Positions 1 through 7,117 of a stretch of DNA of 24,652 nt are shown piece by piece. Position numbers and translations under genes: made by a program. Under the pieces are notes generated by a model that saw only the letters and a program-made list of their open reading frames with translations, did not search any database and was not told the DNA's origin. Origin of the DNA: JAJTZA01 sp041749815 (GTDB lineage Bacteria; Verrucomicrobiota; Verrucomicrobiia; Chthoniobacterales; Terrimicrobiaceae); contig JBGTAR010000151.1 of the NCBI GenBank assembly GCA_041749815.1, forward strand, positions 1 to 24,652, given 5' to 3'. The stretch's first letter is position 1. Each line of letters begins with the position of its first letter.

Positions 1-615
1 GCGCATGCCGGCGCAGTTATTCCCCATGAACTCCACACCAACCGCACCGGGATTTCCCGCCCCGATGTCAATGGTGAGGTTTCGCATGAAATTCGACATC
101 GCGATATTTGAGAAGGCACCCCGGATATAACTGATCATCGGACGGCTCATTCCATATTCAAAGCCTTTGCTGTGATCCTGGAGCTTGATGGTGCATTCCT
201 GCTCGTTCTCGCCCTGAAAACGGATGCACCAATTGAGTTCAGCGCCCAGGCCATTGCGGAGGTTGTCGAAAGAATAACAGACCGTGTCGCTAATCAGGTA
301 GGTGCCTTTTGGGAAATAGATGATCATTCCGGTAGGACCATCGATCGGAAATACGCCGAATGGTCTGCCGTCCTGCTTGCGATTCTCAAAACTGCCTGGA
401 AGCAGCTTGTTCCTAGCCGGCTCGGCTTCAAGAATCGCCATCACCTTTTGCATGCCATCCATGGAGGTCTGCAACACGTCGTCCAGGATGCGCACCAAAG
501 TTGCGGTGCAATCCTGGGTGCCGGTGTTGTCGGCAAAATACGGGGCTTTGGTGACGTCAATGATGGCCCGTGCCTCGTTCGGATAGGCGATGCGGATGGA
601 ATCAAATGGAAGCAT
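1..615 (-). CDS. Pectate-lyase-superfamily-like beta-helix protein, N-terminal part (cut by window edge)
   Basis: An open frame of 205 codons starts at ATG 615 and runs off the left edge without a stop. The N-terminus reads MLPFDSIRIAYP, followed by 'IDVTKAPYFADNTGTQDCTA', which resembles the opening of Pectate_lyase_3-type right-handed beta-helix proteins (usually V-x-DFGA-x-GDG-x-TDDT). Further on come 'YFPKGTYLISDTV' (the typical 'fPpGtYli' strand), 'NLTIDIGAGNPGAVGVEF' and 'NNCAGMRN'-type rungs. The likely role is binding or cleaving a polysaccharide, but the catalytic part lies outside the window and the substrate cannot be told. No signal peptide is visible at this start, so either the true start lies upstream or the protein is not exported by Sec. 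No Shine-Dalgarno precedes the ATG. It is divergent from the pot operon. Confidence 0.7.
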   Translation of the reverse strand, partial: MLPFDSIRIAYPNEARAIIDVTKAPYFADNTGTQDCTATLVRILDDVLQTSMDGMQKVMAILEAEPARNKLLPGSFENRKQDGRPFGVFPIDGPTGMIIYFPKGTYLISDTVCYSFDNLRNGLGAELNWCIRFQGENEQECTIKLQDHSKGFEYGMSRPMISYIRGAFSNIAMSNFMRNLTIDIGAGNPGAVGVEFMGNNCAGMR

Positions 616-930
616 GGGGGATCAAATGGTTGATTTTCGAGCGGGGCCTCGGATTTGTCGAGTCCAACCCACTGCCAGCCGCTAGAATGATAATTTTATG
701 GGTGAGCTAGACGAAACGCGGCGTCACGTCGTTCTGGAGCGTGATTCTCCCAGGATAGCCAACACGGTCTAGACGACCATGCCCCCCAACCTCAGGGAAT
801 CCTCATCCAGTTTTGATCGCGTCTGGTCAGCCGGCGGTAATTTTTCTGCTATGAGGCGGGGCGGGAATATGATTTATAGACTGCCATGTCGGCGGTTGCT
901 TCACCGTTCTTGCCGTTTCCCGTGCATGCC
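616..930. other. Intergenic region between divergent genes
   Basis: About 315 bases separate the beta-helix gene from potC and must hold the promoters for both directions. I see no convincing gene. A 25-codon ATG frame from 698 ends in TAG near 772 and has no recognisable features. The octamer CTAGACGA occurs at 707-714 and again at 769-776. A weak promoter-like pair for potC is listed separately. Confidence 0.5.
813..843 (+). promoter_or_regulatory. Possible promoter of the pot-pyk operon
   Basis: TTGATC (813-818) and TAATTT (838-843) are separated by 19 bases, upstream of every potC start candidate. Both hexamers are imperfect and the spacing is long, so this is only a candidate. Confidence 0.2.
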
Positions 931-1731
931 ATGCTGCGGAAGCTGCGTGGACCCCTCATGCAGCGTTCCCTTTTCGGACTCTGGACACTGTTGGTTTTTG
1001 CTTTCCTCTACATCCCGATCCTCCTGCTGATTGTTTTTTCCTTCAACGAGTCCCGGCTGAATATCCAATGGGAGGGGTTCTCTCTGAAGTGGTATGGCGA
1101 ACTCTTCAACAACCGCACGCTGCTCACCGCGTTTTATAACAGCCTCATCGTGGCCAGTTTCACGACTGTGCTCGCCACGCTGCTCGGGACGATTGGAGCG
1201 TGGATGCTTTACCGCTATCGATTCCCGTGGCAACAGGCCATTGGCCTCCTCATTTTTATTCCGATGGTGATCCCTGAGGTCCTGATGGGGGCCAGCTTAT
1301 TGGCGCAGTTTGTCCACCTCATGCATTTGCCCCTTGGCTACACGACCCTCATCATCGCGCACACGACGTTCTGTTTTCCGTTCGTTCTGGTTGGCGTTCA
1401 AGCGCGACTTCAGGGTATTGATCCCGCGCTCGAAGAAGCAGCCATGGACCTCGGAGCCCCACCGGTCAAAGCTTTCTGGCTTGTCATTGTGCCCTACCTG
1501 ATGCCGGCGATCATCTCCGGGGCCTTGATGTCTTTCACGCTGTCCTTCGACGAATACATTGTTTCTGTCTTCACCTCCGGGGCGACATCTCAGACCCTTC
1601 CCCTGAAAGTTTATGGCATGGCGCGGGTTGGTCTCAATCCACAGTTAAATGCCTTGAGTGCGATCTTCGTTCTTGCGACGATCTTTATTGTTCTCGGAAG
1701 CCAACTTATAACCAGGAAACAAAAATCATGA
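931..1731 (+). CDS. potC: Spermidine/putrescine ABC transporter permease PotC
   Basis: This is one of the two inner-membrane permeases of a polyamine uptake ABC transporter. The sequence follows PotC along its length: 'FLYIPILLLIVFSFNESR' (first membrane segment), 'YRYRFPWQQ', 'HTTFCFPFVLVGV', then the EAA loop 'LEEAAMDLGAPPVKAFWLVIVP', which docks onto the ATPase, and 'QTLPLKVYGMARVGLNPQLNALS' near the C-terminus. Six membrane segments are expected. The start is uncertain: ATG 931 gives an N-terminus (MLRKLRG) comparable in length to E. coli PotC, while ATG 886 and ATG 958 are in frame. None has a good Shine-Dalgarno. The stop overlaps the potD start (ATGA, 1728-1731), which suggests translational coupling. 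Having potC first, ahead of potD and potB, is not the E. coli order (potABCD). Confidence 0.93.
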   Translation: MLRKLRGPLMQRSLFGLWTLLVFAFLYIPILLLIVFSFNESRLNIQWEGFSLKWYGELFNNRTLLTAFYNSLIVASFTTVLATLLGTIGAWMLYRYRFPWQQAIGLLIFIPMVIPEVLMGASLLAQFVHLMHLPLGYTTLIIAHTTFCFPFVLVGVQARLQGIDPALEEAAMDLGAPPVKAFWLVIVPYLMPAIISGALMSFTLSFDEYIVSVFTSGATSQTLPLKVYGMARVGLNPQLNALSAIFVLATIFIVLGSQLITRKQKS

Positions 1732-2846
1732 AAATAAAAGCCACCCTGATCGCTGCCGCTGCCACATCCTTGATGCTCATTGGTTGCGGAAAACCTGCCG
1801 CTCCAACCGAGGAGACACCAAAGCCGGAAAGCGCCTCATCCCCCAGCGCGGCCGCCGAATCGGCAGCCCCAGACACCACCGAGCCTAAACGCCTGTCCAT
1901 TTTTAGTTGGTCGGAATACATTCCCCAAAGCGTGATTGATGATTTCGCCAAAGAAACTGGAATCAAGGTTTCTGTCGAAAACTACGCTTCGAATGAAGAA
2001 ATGTTGGCCAAGCTCATGGCAGGGGGAGGCGCCTATGACATCATTCAGCCCAGCGAGTATGTGATTGAGGCTCTTGTCAAAGAGGATGCCCTGCACCCTA
2101 TTGATCATGCCGCCATCCCGAACCTCAAAAACATTGGTCCGGATTTCTTGAATATGGCCTTTGATCCGGGCAATAAATTCAGCGTGCCCTTTATGGCAGG
2201 AACCGTCGGGATTGTGGTAAACACCGAGCTCGTGAAAGACGAAATCCTCGGCTACAACGATGTTTTTCAGGACAAATACAAAGGCCAGATTGTGGTTCTT
2301 GATGATGCCCGGGAAATCGTGAGTTGGGCCTTTGAGACGCTGGATATTCCCATCAATGAGGTCACTCCCGAAAACTTGGAAAAAGCCAAACCTCTCCTTC
2401 AGAAATGGCTTCCCCTCGTTCAGGTGTATGATTCTGACAGCCCGAAGACCGCGCTCCTGAACGGCGATGTGGCCCTGGGCATCGTGTGGGGTGGTGAGGG
2501 TGCAAAGCTTCTTCAAGAAAATGAAAAATTCAAATGGGTGATCCCTGCGGAAGGTTCGCACCTTTTTGTGGACAGTCTGGCGATCCCCAAGACGGCCAAG
2601 CATCCCAAAAACGCCGAACTTTTCATGAACTACATCTTGCGCCCAGAGGTCAGCAAGCTGATTTCGGATGAGTTCCCTTACACCAATCCGAATCTTGCTG
2701 CCCGGCAATTGCTCACACCTGAGCAGTTAAATAACCCTGCCAGTTTCCCGACGGAGGAGGAAATCAAGACCCTGAAACTTTTCAAAGATATTGGCGATCA
2801 GGCCTCCCAAGTTGATGAGTTGGTCACCACGATCAAATCGCAGTAG
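1728..2846 (+). CDS. potD: Spermidine/putrescine-binding lipoprotein PotD
   Basis: This is the substrate-binding component of the polyamine transporter. The N-terminus is a lipoprotein signal peptide with lipobox LIGC (Cys20), followed by a Pro/Ala/Glu/Ser-rich linker to about residue 52. The mature part matches PotD/PotF: 'LSIFSWSEYIPQSVIDDFAK', 'YDIIQPSEYVIEAL', 'FSVPFMAGTVGIVVNTELV', 'LLNGDVALGIVWGGEGAKLL' and 'LFVDSLAIPKTAKHPKNAEL'. The length of 372 residues is normal once the linker is allowed for. A lipid anchor on the binding protein is less usual for a Gram-negative PotD, which is normally a free periplasmic protein. Polyamine specificity (putrescine versus spermidine) cannot be decided by eye. 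The gene sits between the two permease genes, in a 4-base overlap with potC. Confidence 0.92.
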   Translation: MKIKATLIAAAATSLMLIGCGKPAAPTEETPKPESASSPSAAAESAAPDTTEPKRLSIFSWSEYIPQSVIDDFAKETGIKVSVENYASNEEMLAKLMAGGGAYDIIQPSEYVIEALVKEDALHPIDHAAIPNLKNIGPDFLNMAFDPGNKFSVPFMAGTVGIVVNTELVKDEILGYNDVFQDKYKGQIVVLDDAREIVSWAFETLDIPINEVTPENLEKAKPLLQKWLPLVQVYDSDSPKTALLNGDVALGIVWGGEGAKLLQENEKFKWVIPAEGSHLFVDSLAIPKTAKHPKNAELFMNYILRPEVSKLISDEFPYTNPNLAARQLLTPEQLNNPASFPTEEEIKTLKLFKDIGDQASQVDELVTTIKSQ

Positions 2847-2850
2847 ATCC

Positions 2851-2867
2851 TCCTGCCACCGGCGGGA
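2851..2867 (+). promoter_or_regulatory. Small hairpin in the potD-potB spacer
   Basis: TCCTGCC (2851-2857) pairs with GGCGGGA (2861-2867) around the loop ACC, giving seven pairs with one T-G wobble. The 3' arm holds the only purine-rich stretch before the potB ATG at 2875, so the hairpin could hide the ribosome site. There is no T-run, so it is not a standard terminator. Confidence 0.35.
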
Positions 2868-2874
2868 ATAATTT

Positions 2875-3753
2875 ATGGCAGCAGCAGGGCAAATCATGGC
2901 AGGCAGTAGCGGGGCTTTCCGCCGAAAGCCCAGCCTTCTGGCTTGGCTCGTCTTTGCACCGCTCGCGATCTGGCTCCTGCTTTTTGTCATTCTGCCAACC
3001 GGAATGTTGGTGGCATTGAGTTTTGCCGAGCAGCGCGGATTGGGCACGATCCACTTCACCTGGTCACTTGATAATTATGCGCGTGCCTTTCAGTGGACAT
3101 GGCTGAAGGTGCTTCTCGTCTCTGTATGGTACGCGTTCCTGACGACCATTATCTGCATGGTGCTTGGGTACCCGGTGGCCTACTACATTGGAAGGTCGGG
3201 TCCACGCACCAGGGAGATCCTGCTCGCGCTGGTGATGATCCCGTTTTGGACGAGCTTCCTGATCCGCACCTACGCCTGGATCACGATTCTCAGCAAGGAG
3301 GGCCTCCTCAACACCGTTCTGATGTCAATGAACATCATCTCAGAACCCCTCACTCTCATGTACACCCCGTTCGCCAGCGTCCTGGGGCTCGTGTACAACT
3401 TCCTGCCTTTCATGATCCTGCCCATTTATTCTAGCGTGGAACGCTTGGACGGTGCCATGATTGAAGCCGCGCATGATCTTGGGGCGGGTCCGGTGCGCGC
3501 TTTTTCGCAAATTATTATTCCCCTCACAAGTCCCGGAATTGCTGCTGGAGCCCTGCTGGTTTTTATTCCGTCCATTGCCATGTTTGCGATCACGAACCTC
3601 ATGGGAGGCGGGCGTCAACCAACCATCGGACAAGTGATTTACAATCAATTCACCGCGGGCCGCAATCAACCCTTCGGAGCCGCCCTCGGAACATTGCTTC
3701 TAATTATCTTCATCCTCGCCCTTTACCTGACCAAACGATACCGCAAAGAATGA
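2875..3753 (+). CDS. potB: Spermidine/putrescine ABC transporter permease PotB
   Basis: This is the second inner-membrane permease of the polyamine transporter. Characteristic stretches are 'LLFVILPTGMLVALSFAEQ' (first membrane segment), 'LVMIPFWTSFLIRTYAWITI' (compare VPFWTNSLIRIYG in E. coli PotB), 'NFLPFMILPIYSSVERLDGA', the EAA loop 'MIEAAHDLGAGPVRAFSQII', and 'IAMFAITNLMGGGRQPTIGQ'. The length of 292 residues is normal, with about 20 extra residues at the N-terminus. An in-frame ATG at 2896, preceded by a purine-rich stretch, is an alternative start. The last bases overlap the pyruvate kinase start (ATGA, 3750-3753). No potA-type ATPase gene is present between 616 and 5207, so the ATPase must be encoded elsewhere. 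Confidence 0.93.
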   Translation: MAAAGQIMAGSSGAFRRKPSLLAWLVFAPLAIWLLLFVILPTGMLVALSFAEQRGLGTIHFTWSLDNYARAFQWTWLKVLLVSVWYAFLTTIICMVLGYPVAYYIGRSGPRTREILLALVMIPFWTSFLIRTYAWITILSKEGLLNTVLMSMNIISEPLTLMYTPFASVLGLVYNFLPFMILPIYSSVERLDGAMIEAAHDLGAGPVRAFSQIIIPLTSPGIAAGALLVFIPSIAMFAITNLMGGGRQPTIGQVIYNQFTAGRNQPFGAALGTLLLIIFILALYLTKRYRKE

Positions 3754-5207
3754 CACCACTTCCAATCAACCCGCTTCCAACCCCCGATAACTCCACAAAT
3801 CCCCCCCGCAAAACAAAAATTATCTGCACGCTCGGTCCCGCAACCGACTCTCCCGAGGTGCTTCGTGCCCTCATCCTCGCCGGGGCCAACGTTTTTAGGC
3901 TGAATATGAGCCATGCCACGCACGAATGGGTGCGTGAGATTGTTCAAAAAATCCGTAAAGTCTCGTCCGATCTTGGAATCGTGACCGGTATTCTTCTCGA
4001 TACCCAGGGTCCAGCGATCCGCACCGGGGACTTGGAAACCAAGCTTGATTTGAAGCCTGGTGACATTTTTGAATTCACGGTGCGGGGGGAAAAAAGTGAC
4101 GAAGTCGCTTCCGTGGATGTGAACTACGAGGGGTTGGTGAACGATATTTCCGTGGGTGACACCGTGCTGGTGGACAATGGAGTGATCCACATGAAAGTGC
4201 TCGCGAAGGACCATAACCGCATCCGTTGCCAGGTTCTTACGCAGGGAACGCTGGGTTCACGGCGTCATATCAACCTGCCTGGCGTTCGTGTCAATTTGCC
4301 GCCCCTGACCGAGAAGGACCTCAAGGATGTCGAACTGGGGGCTTCCCTGGGAGTGGATTATGTGGCGCTCAGTTTCTGCCGCGAGGCCAGCGATATTCAG
4401 GAACTCCGCCGTGTCCTTGGCGAGCACGGCAGCCCGGCTCGTATCATTGCCAAGATCGAGGACCAGCATGCGGTAAAATTTATCAACAGCATCATTGAAG
4501 CCTCCGACATTGTGATGGTGGCCCGCGGTGATCTGGGCATTGAGTGTCCCATGGAGGATTTGCCGATCATCCAGCGGCGAATCGTCAAACGCTGCATCGA
4601 ACGTGGCCGTCAAGTGATTGTGGCGACCCACATGTTGGAATCCATGATTGAAAACCCCATGCCCACACGTGCGGAAATCACCGATGTGGCCAATGCGGTG
4701 TTTGAACAGGCCGATGCCATCATGCTCAGCGGAGAGACCACGGTGGGCAAATACCCGGTGGAGGCCGTGGGGGTGTTGGACCGCGTGGCCCGGCGCATCG
4801 AACGAACCGGAGGTTTGAATTTTGCACAGTTTGCCGTGACCAAATCCTCGCGGGAAAAAACCGTACACTCCGCCGTTCAGCTGGCGAACTCCATGCCCGA
4901 TTCAAAAATCCTCGTTTTCACCAAGCGCGGTTACATGGCCGATCACTTCAGTCAGCAGCGTCCCCTCAAGGCCCCAATCTATGCCTTCACACCCAGCGAG
5001 CAGGTCGCCCGCCGTCTCACCCTGAACTGGGCCACCCTGCCGATTGTGATGCCCTTCGACCTCCGCCCCGACTTCACCATCGCGGAAGCAGAACGACTCC
5101 TCCTTGCCCAGGGCCTGGTCTCTCACGGTGATGAAGTGATCATCCTCACCGATGTGGTTGTGGGGCCTGATCGGTTCGACTCGATCCAGCTGCGCAGGAT
5201 TGCGTAG
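3750..5207 (+). CDS. pyk: Pyruvate kinase
   Basis: This enzyme converts phosphoenolpyruvate and ADP to pyruvate and ATP, the last step of glycolysis, in the cytoplasm. Visible motifs are 'KTKIICTLGPATDSPEVL' (21-38), 'VFRLNMSHA' (48-56), 'LLDTQGPAIRTG' (82-93), the catalytic 'IIAKIED' with Lys235, 'VARGDLGIE' with metal-binding Asp261, 'MLESMIENPMPTRAEITDVA' and 'IMLSGET' (324-330). The B domain lies at roughly 95-180 and a short C-terminal domain follows residue 350. At 485 residues it is a standard bacterial type. The N-terminus carries about 20 extra Pro/Asn-rich residues. Its ATG overlaps the potB stop by four bases, an odd pairing of a glycolytic enzyme with a polyamine transporter that implies co-translation. 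Confidence 0.96.
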   Translation: MTPLPINPLPTPDNSTNPPRKTKIICTLGPATDSPEVLRALILAGANVFRLNMSHATHEWVREIVQKIRKVSSDLGIVTGILLDTQGPAIRTGDLETKLDLKPGDIFEFTVRGEKSDEVASVDVNYEGLVNDISVGDTVLVDNGVIHMKVLAKDHNRIRCQVLTQGTLGSRRHINLPGVRVNLPPLTEKDLKDVELGASLGVDYVALSFCREASDIQELRRVLGEHGSPARIIAKIEDQHAVKFINSIIEASDIVMVARGDLGIECPMEDLPIIQRRIVKRCIERGRQVIVATHMLESMIENPMPTRAEITDVANAVFEQADAIMLSGETTVGKYPVEAVGVLDRVARRIERTGGLNFAQFAVTKSSREKTVHSAVQLANSMPDSKILVFTKRGYMADHFSQQRPLKAPIYAFTPSEQVARRLTLNWATLPIVMPFDLRPDFTIAEAERLLLAQGLVSHGDEVIILTDVVVGPDRFDSIQLRRIA

Positions 5208-5264
5208 AACCGTCAGTGGCGCTCTTGGCTTCCCGCATTGCCAATCCATGCAAGGCGTCTGCGC

Positions 5265-5963
5265 TTATCTTGGCCGCGAGGCCGATGCCACCAAACGCAA
5301 GACGAACAAAAGAATAAGAAGCCCCACGAGAACTCCCCCCAAGGTGAGCCAACCCCCTGGAATACTCGCAATCACCGGGGCAATTGGATCGTTTGTTTGT
5401 TTTGCCTTGATCGTTCCTTTGGCTTCGTTGCCCCACAACTGCTTGCCGGTTTCCACCTCAAAAGCCTGAACGGTCACCCTGACAACCGGCTCCCCTTTTT
5501 CGTCTTTCGAGATGCTGCTGATGTGGCCCATGATGAGTCCCTGCACACCCTGGATACGTCCAAACTTTTGCACGGTGGCTGCGTCCATGGTGTCCCCGTA
5601 TTGGTCGCCCCATTTGATTTCATCAAGAATCTGATTCCACTGGGCATCGTTGCGGGTATAAAGCTCGTAACCATTCTGACCGCCGAGATTCGTGAAGTAG
5701 TTGCGGATTTGCATGGTGAAATAATCACCGTCCACATCACGCTCCAGAGGAAGGATCGCGAACTTCTTGGGAAGATCACTCTTTGATAGCATTGACCTCA
5801 GGAGTTCCTCCAAGGCCTCATTGCCGGCATCTTTGACTTTCTCCGGGTCCAAATCGGTGGGGATATTCAGGTCCCGCGACTTGTAAACCTTGGTCTGGGC
5901 TTCGGAGTGGGTCATTACACCGGAAACCGCAAACATCAAAAGGAACAGTAGAAATGTTTTCAT
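5265..5963 (-). CDS. Exported CsgG/LpoB-like protein with C-terminal membrane segment
   Basis: From ATG 5963 the protein has 232 residues, with a signal peptide (MKTFLLFLLMFAVSGV...SEAQ) ending near residue 22. The core 'FAILPLERDVDGDYFTMQIR', then 'YELYTRNDAQWNQILDEI', 'ATVQKFGRIQGVQGLIMGHI' and 'VQAFEVETGKQLW' follow the CsgG/LpoB/FlgO pattern (an ALPF-like strand, a 'VERxxLxxIL' helix, 'GA-x-x-hhhG', 'dh-x-TGxhh'). A C-terminal hydrophobic helix, 'GGWLTLGGVLVGLLILLFVL', is followed by basic residues, so the protein is probably anchored with its bulk in the periplasm. CsgG-fold proteins act in outer-membrane secretion or in activating peptidoglycan synthases; which applies here is unknown. 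An upstream in-frame start at 6014 would overlap the preceding gene and spoil the signal peptide. It lies 16 bases after the preceding gene, probably in one operon with it. Confidence 0.7.
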   Translation of the reverse strand: MKTFLLFLLMFAVSGVMTHSEAQTKVYKSRDLNIPTDLDPEKVKDAGNEALEELLRSMLSKSDLPKKFAILPLERDVDGDYFTMQIRNYFTNLGGQNGYELYTRNDAQWNQILDEIKWGDQYGDTMDAATVQKFGRIQGVQGLIMGHISSISKDEKGEPVVRVTVQAFEVETGKQLWGNEAKGTIKAKQTNDPIAPVIASIPGGWLTLGGVLVGLLILLFVLRLVASASRPR

Positions 5964-5979
5964 AAAAATTGAGGATAAA

Positions 5980-6858
5980 TTATTTTTTGAGCCATGCAGG
6001 AACCGCATCAACACCCGAGGAGCTCTGTGGCTTGGGCGGACGCGGCGTGTATTTCACGACTTTGACCTGGCGCTTGGGGATCGCCTCAATTTGTGCACGC
6101 CAAAAACTTTCGGCTTTGGGGGATGCGATGATTTCAATTTCGGCATCGCCGGTTTTAGGGTCCCACGAAATCCTGCGCACATGATAAATGCCCTGCATCT
6201 TCGCGATTTGTTCCATGAAAAACAGGAGGTCTGTGTTGTCACGCACATGGGTCAGGATGGCCTGATAGACCATGATTTTGTGGGCCTTTTCGAGAGATTT
6301 GACGATGGCCTCTTTCACGGCCAGGTCGAGGGCTTTTTCGCGAGCCCCACGCTGGGCGGCGATTTCATCGGTCGTGCGGGTCCCATCAGCCCGGGCCGTA
6401 TGGGTCACCATCAGCTCCCCGGTCGCCGGACTGTAGATCTGCACGGTGGCCTCCCCCTCATGGATTTTGAAGTCACCCATTGCCTTTTTCTCCCGGGTGT
6501 CAACGACCGCATACACCAACAAATCCGACTGGGCCTCTTTGCCAAGGGCTTTGATATCTTCAAAGCTCAAACGTGACGCCACAGATTTGGCAGATGGAAA
6601 AACCCGGAAGTCGGCTTCATTCAAACGTTGAGCAATGAGTTTTTCACTGTCCTGAGAAGAACTGTCCAGAATCAGCAAGGCCCGCATGAGCCCCAATTCT
6701 GTGATTTGGATTCCAGTCTGGATTTGCTCTGCAGTATCCTTCGGTGGTTTGGTCTCGTAGGGATTGGGGGTTTCGGCATGAACTGCACTTCCAAAAAGAA
6801 GCGCGGCCAGCCCAAGGGCGGGAGATTTTCGTAGCAGGTTCATACAAGGAATTAGCAT
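5980..6858 (-). CDS. Exported protein of unknown function, partner of the CsgG-like protein
   Basis: Starting at ATG 6858 (GGTGGG seven bases upstream), the protein has 292 residues with a signal peptide ending 'LLFGSAVHA'. ATG 6843 and ATG 6864 are also possible starts. The mature part has a first alpha/beta module ('LIAQRLNEADFRVF', 'SDLLVYAVVDTREKKAMGDF', 'VQIYSPATGELMVTHTAR'), then a helix 'REKALDLAVKEAIVKSLEKA' and a second module around 'LLFFMEQIAKMQGIYHVRRI' and 'WDPKTGDAEIEIIA'. The 'A...A...A..A' helix followed by short beta strands recalls FlgT/LPP20-like envelope proteins, but I do not recognise the family securely. The C-terminal tail is Pro-rich. It directly precedes the CsgG-like gene, which suggests a two-protein envelope unit. 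Confidence 0.65.
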   Translation of the reverse strand: MLIPCMNLLRKSPALGLAALLFGSAVHAETPNPYETKPPKDTAEQIQTGIQITELGLMRALLILDSSSQDSEKLIAQRLNEADFRVFPSAKSVASRLSFEDIKALGKEAQSDLLVYAVVDTREKKAMGDFKIHEGEATVQIYSPATGELMVTHTARADGTRTTDEIAAQRGAREKALDLAVKEAIVKSLEKAHKIMVYQAILTHVRDNTDLLFFMEQIAKMQGIYHVRRISWDPKTGDAEIEIIASPKAESFWRAQIEAIPKRQVKVVKYTPRPPKPQSSSGVDAVPAWLKK

Positions 6859-6910
6859 ACTCATACCCACCGGCAATTTCCGTGCCAAGTCTGGAGTTTT
6901 TGTTTTTCCA

Positions 6911-7100
6911 GCCATATCTCGCGCTTCGCGCCATCTTTCGAACACGGCAAGGGACTGCCGTGGCTACAACATCCACTTTGACATCTCGCTTGCGCCCCTT
7001 GTAGCCCCACTCCGCTGGGGCGTTCTCGCGGCGAAGCCGCCATATTTGAGCTTCGCACCATCTTTCGAACACGGCAATCCCGACAAGTCGGGATGGCTAC
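6911..7100. repeat. REP-like intergenic repeat cluster with several hairpins
   Basis: A roughly 40-base unit beginning GCCATAT and ending in TTTCGAACACGGCAA occurs at 6911-6950 and, slightly diverged, at 7039-7077. Four hairpins lie in a row: CACGGCA/TGCCGTG (6943-6949 with 6956-6962), GCCCCA/TGGGGC (7004-7009 with 7016-7021), GCGGC/GCCGC (7028-7032 with 7036-7040) and ATCCCGAC/GTCGGGAT (7077-7084 with 7087-7094). The hexamer GGCTAC or its complement GTAGCC sits at 6962-6967, 7001-7006 and 7095-7100. It fills the gap between two minus-strand genes. This is the layout of REP/BIME-type elements; no RAYT transposase gene is in the window. Confidence 0.65.
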
Positions 7101-7117
7101 AGGGCTTGCGCTTCGTC

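Noticed and set aside
172..633. Plus-strand open frame of 153 codons at the left edge
   Set aside because: The minus-strand frame over the same bases has coherent beta-helix features; this one has none.
707..776. Two copies of CTAGACGA as a mobile-element target duplication
   Set aside because: Too short, and nothing element-like lies between them.
1836..2708. Long open frame on the minus strand opposite potD (290 codons)
   Set aside because: It is fully antisense to a clear potD, with no family features and an unusual His/Phe-rich composition.
4257..4868. Minus-strand open frame opposite pyruvate kinase
   Set aside because: It is an antisense shadow of a highly conserved gene.
5208..5264. 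TTGGC/GCCAA stem at 5226-5244 as a terminator between convergent genes
   Set aside because: Only five pairs with a ten-base loop and no T-run on either strand.
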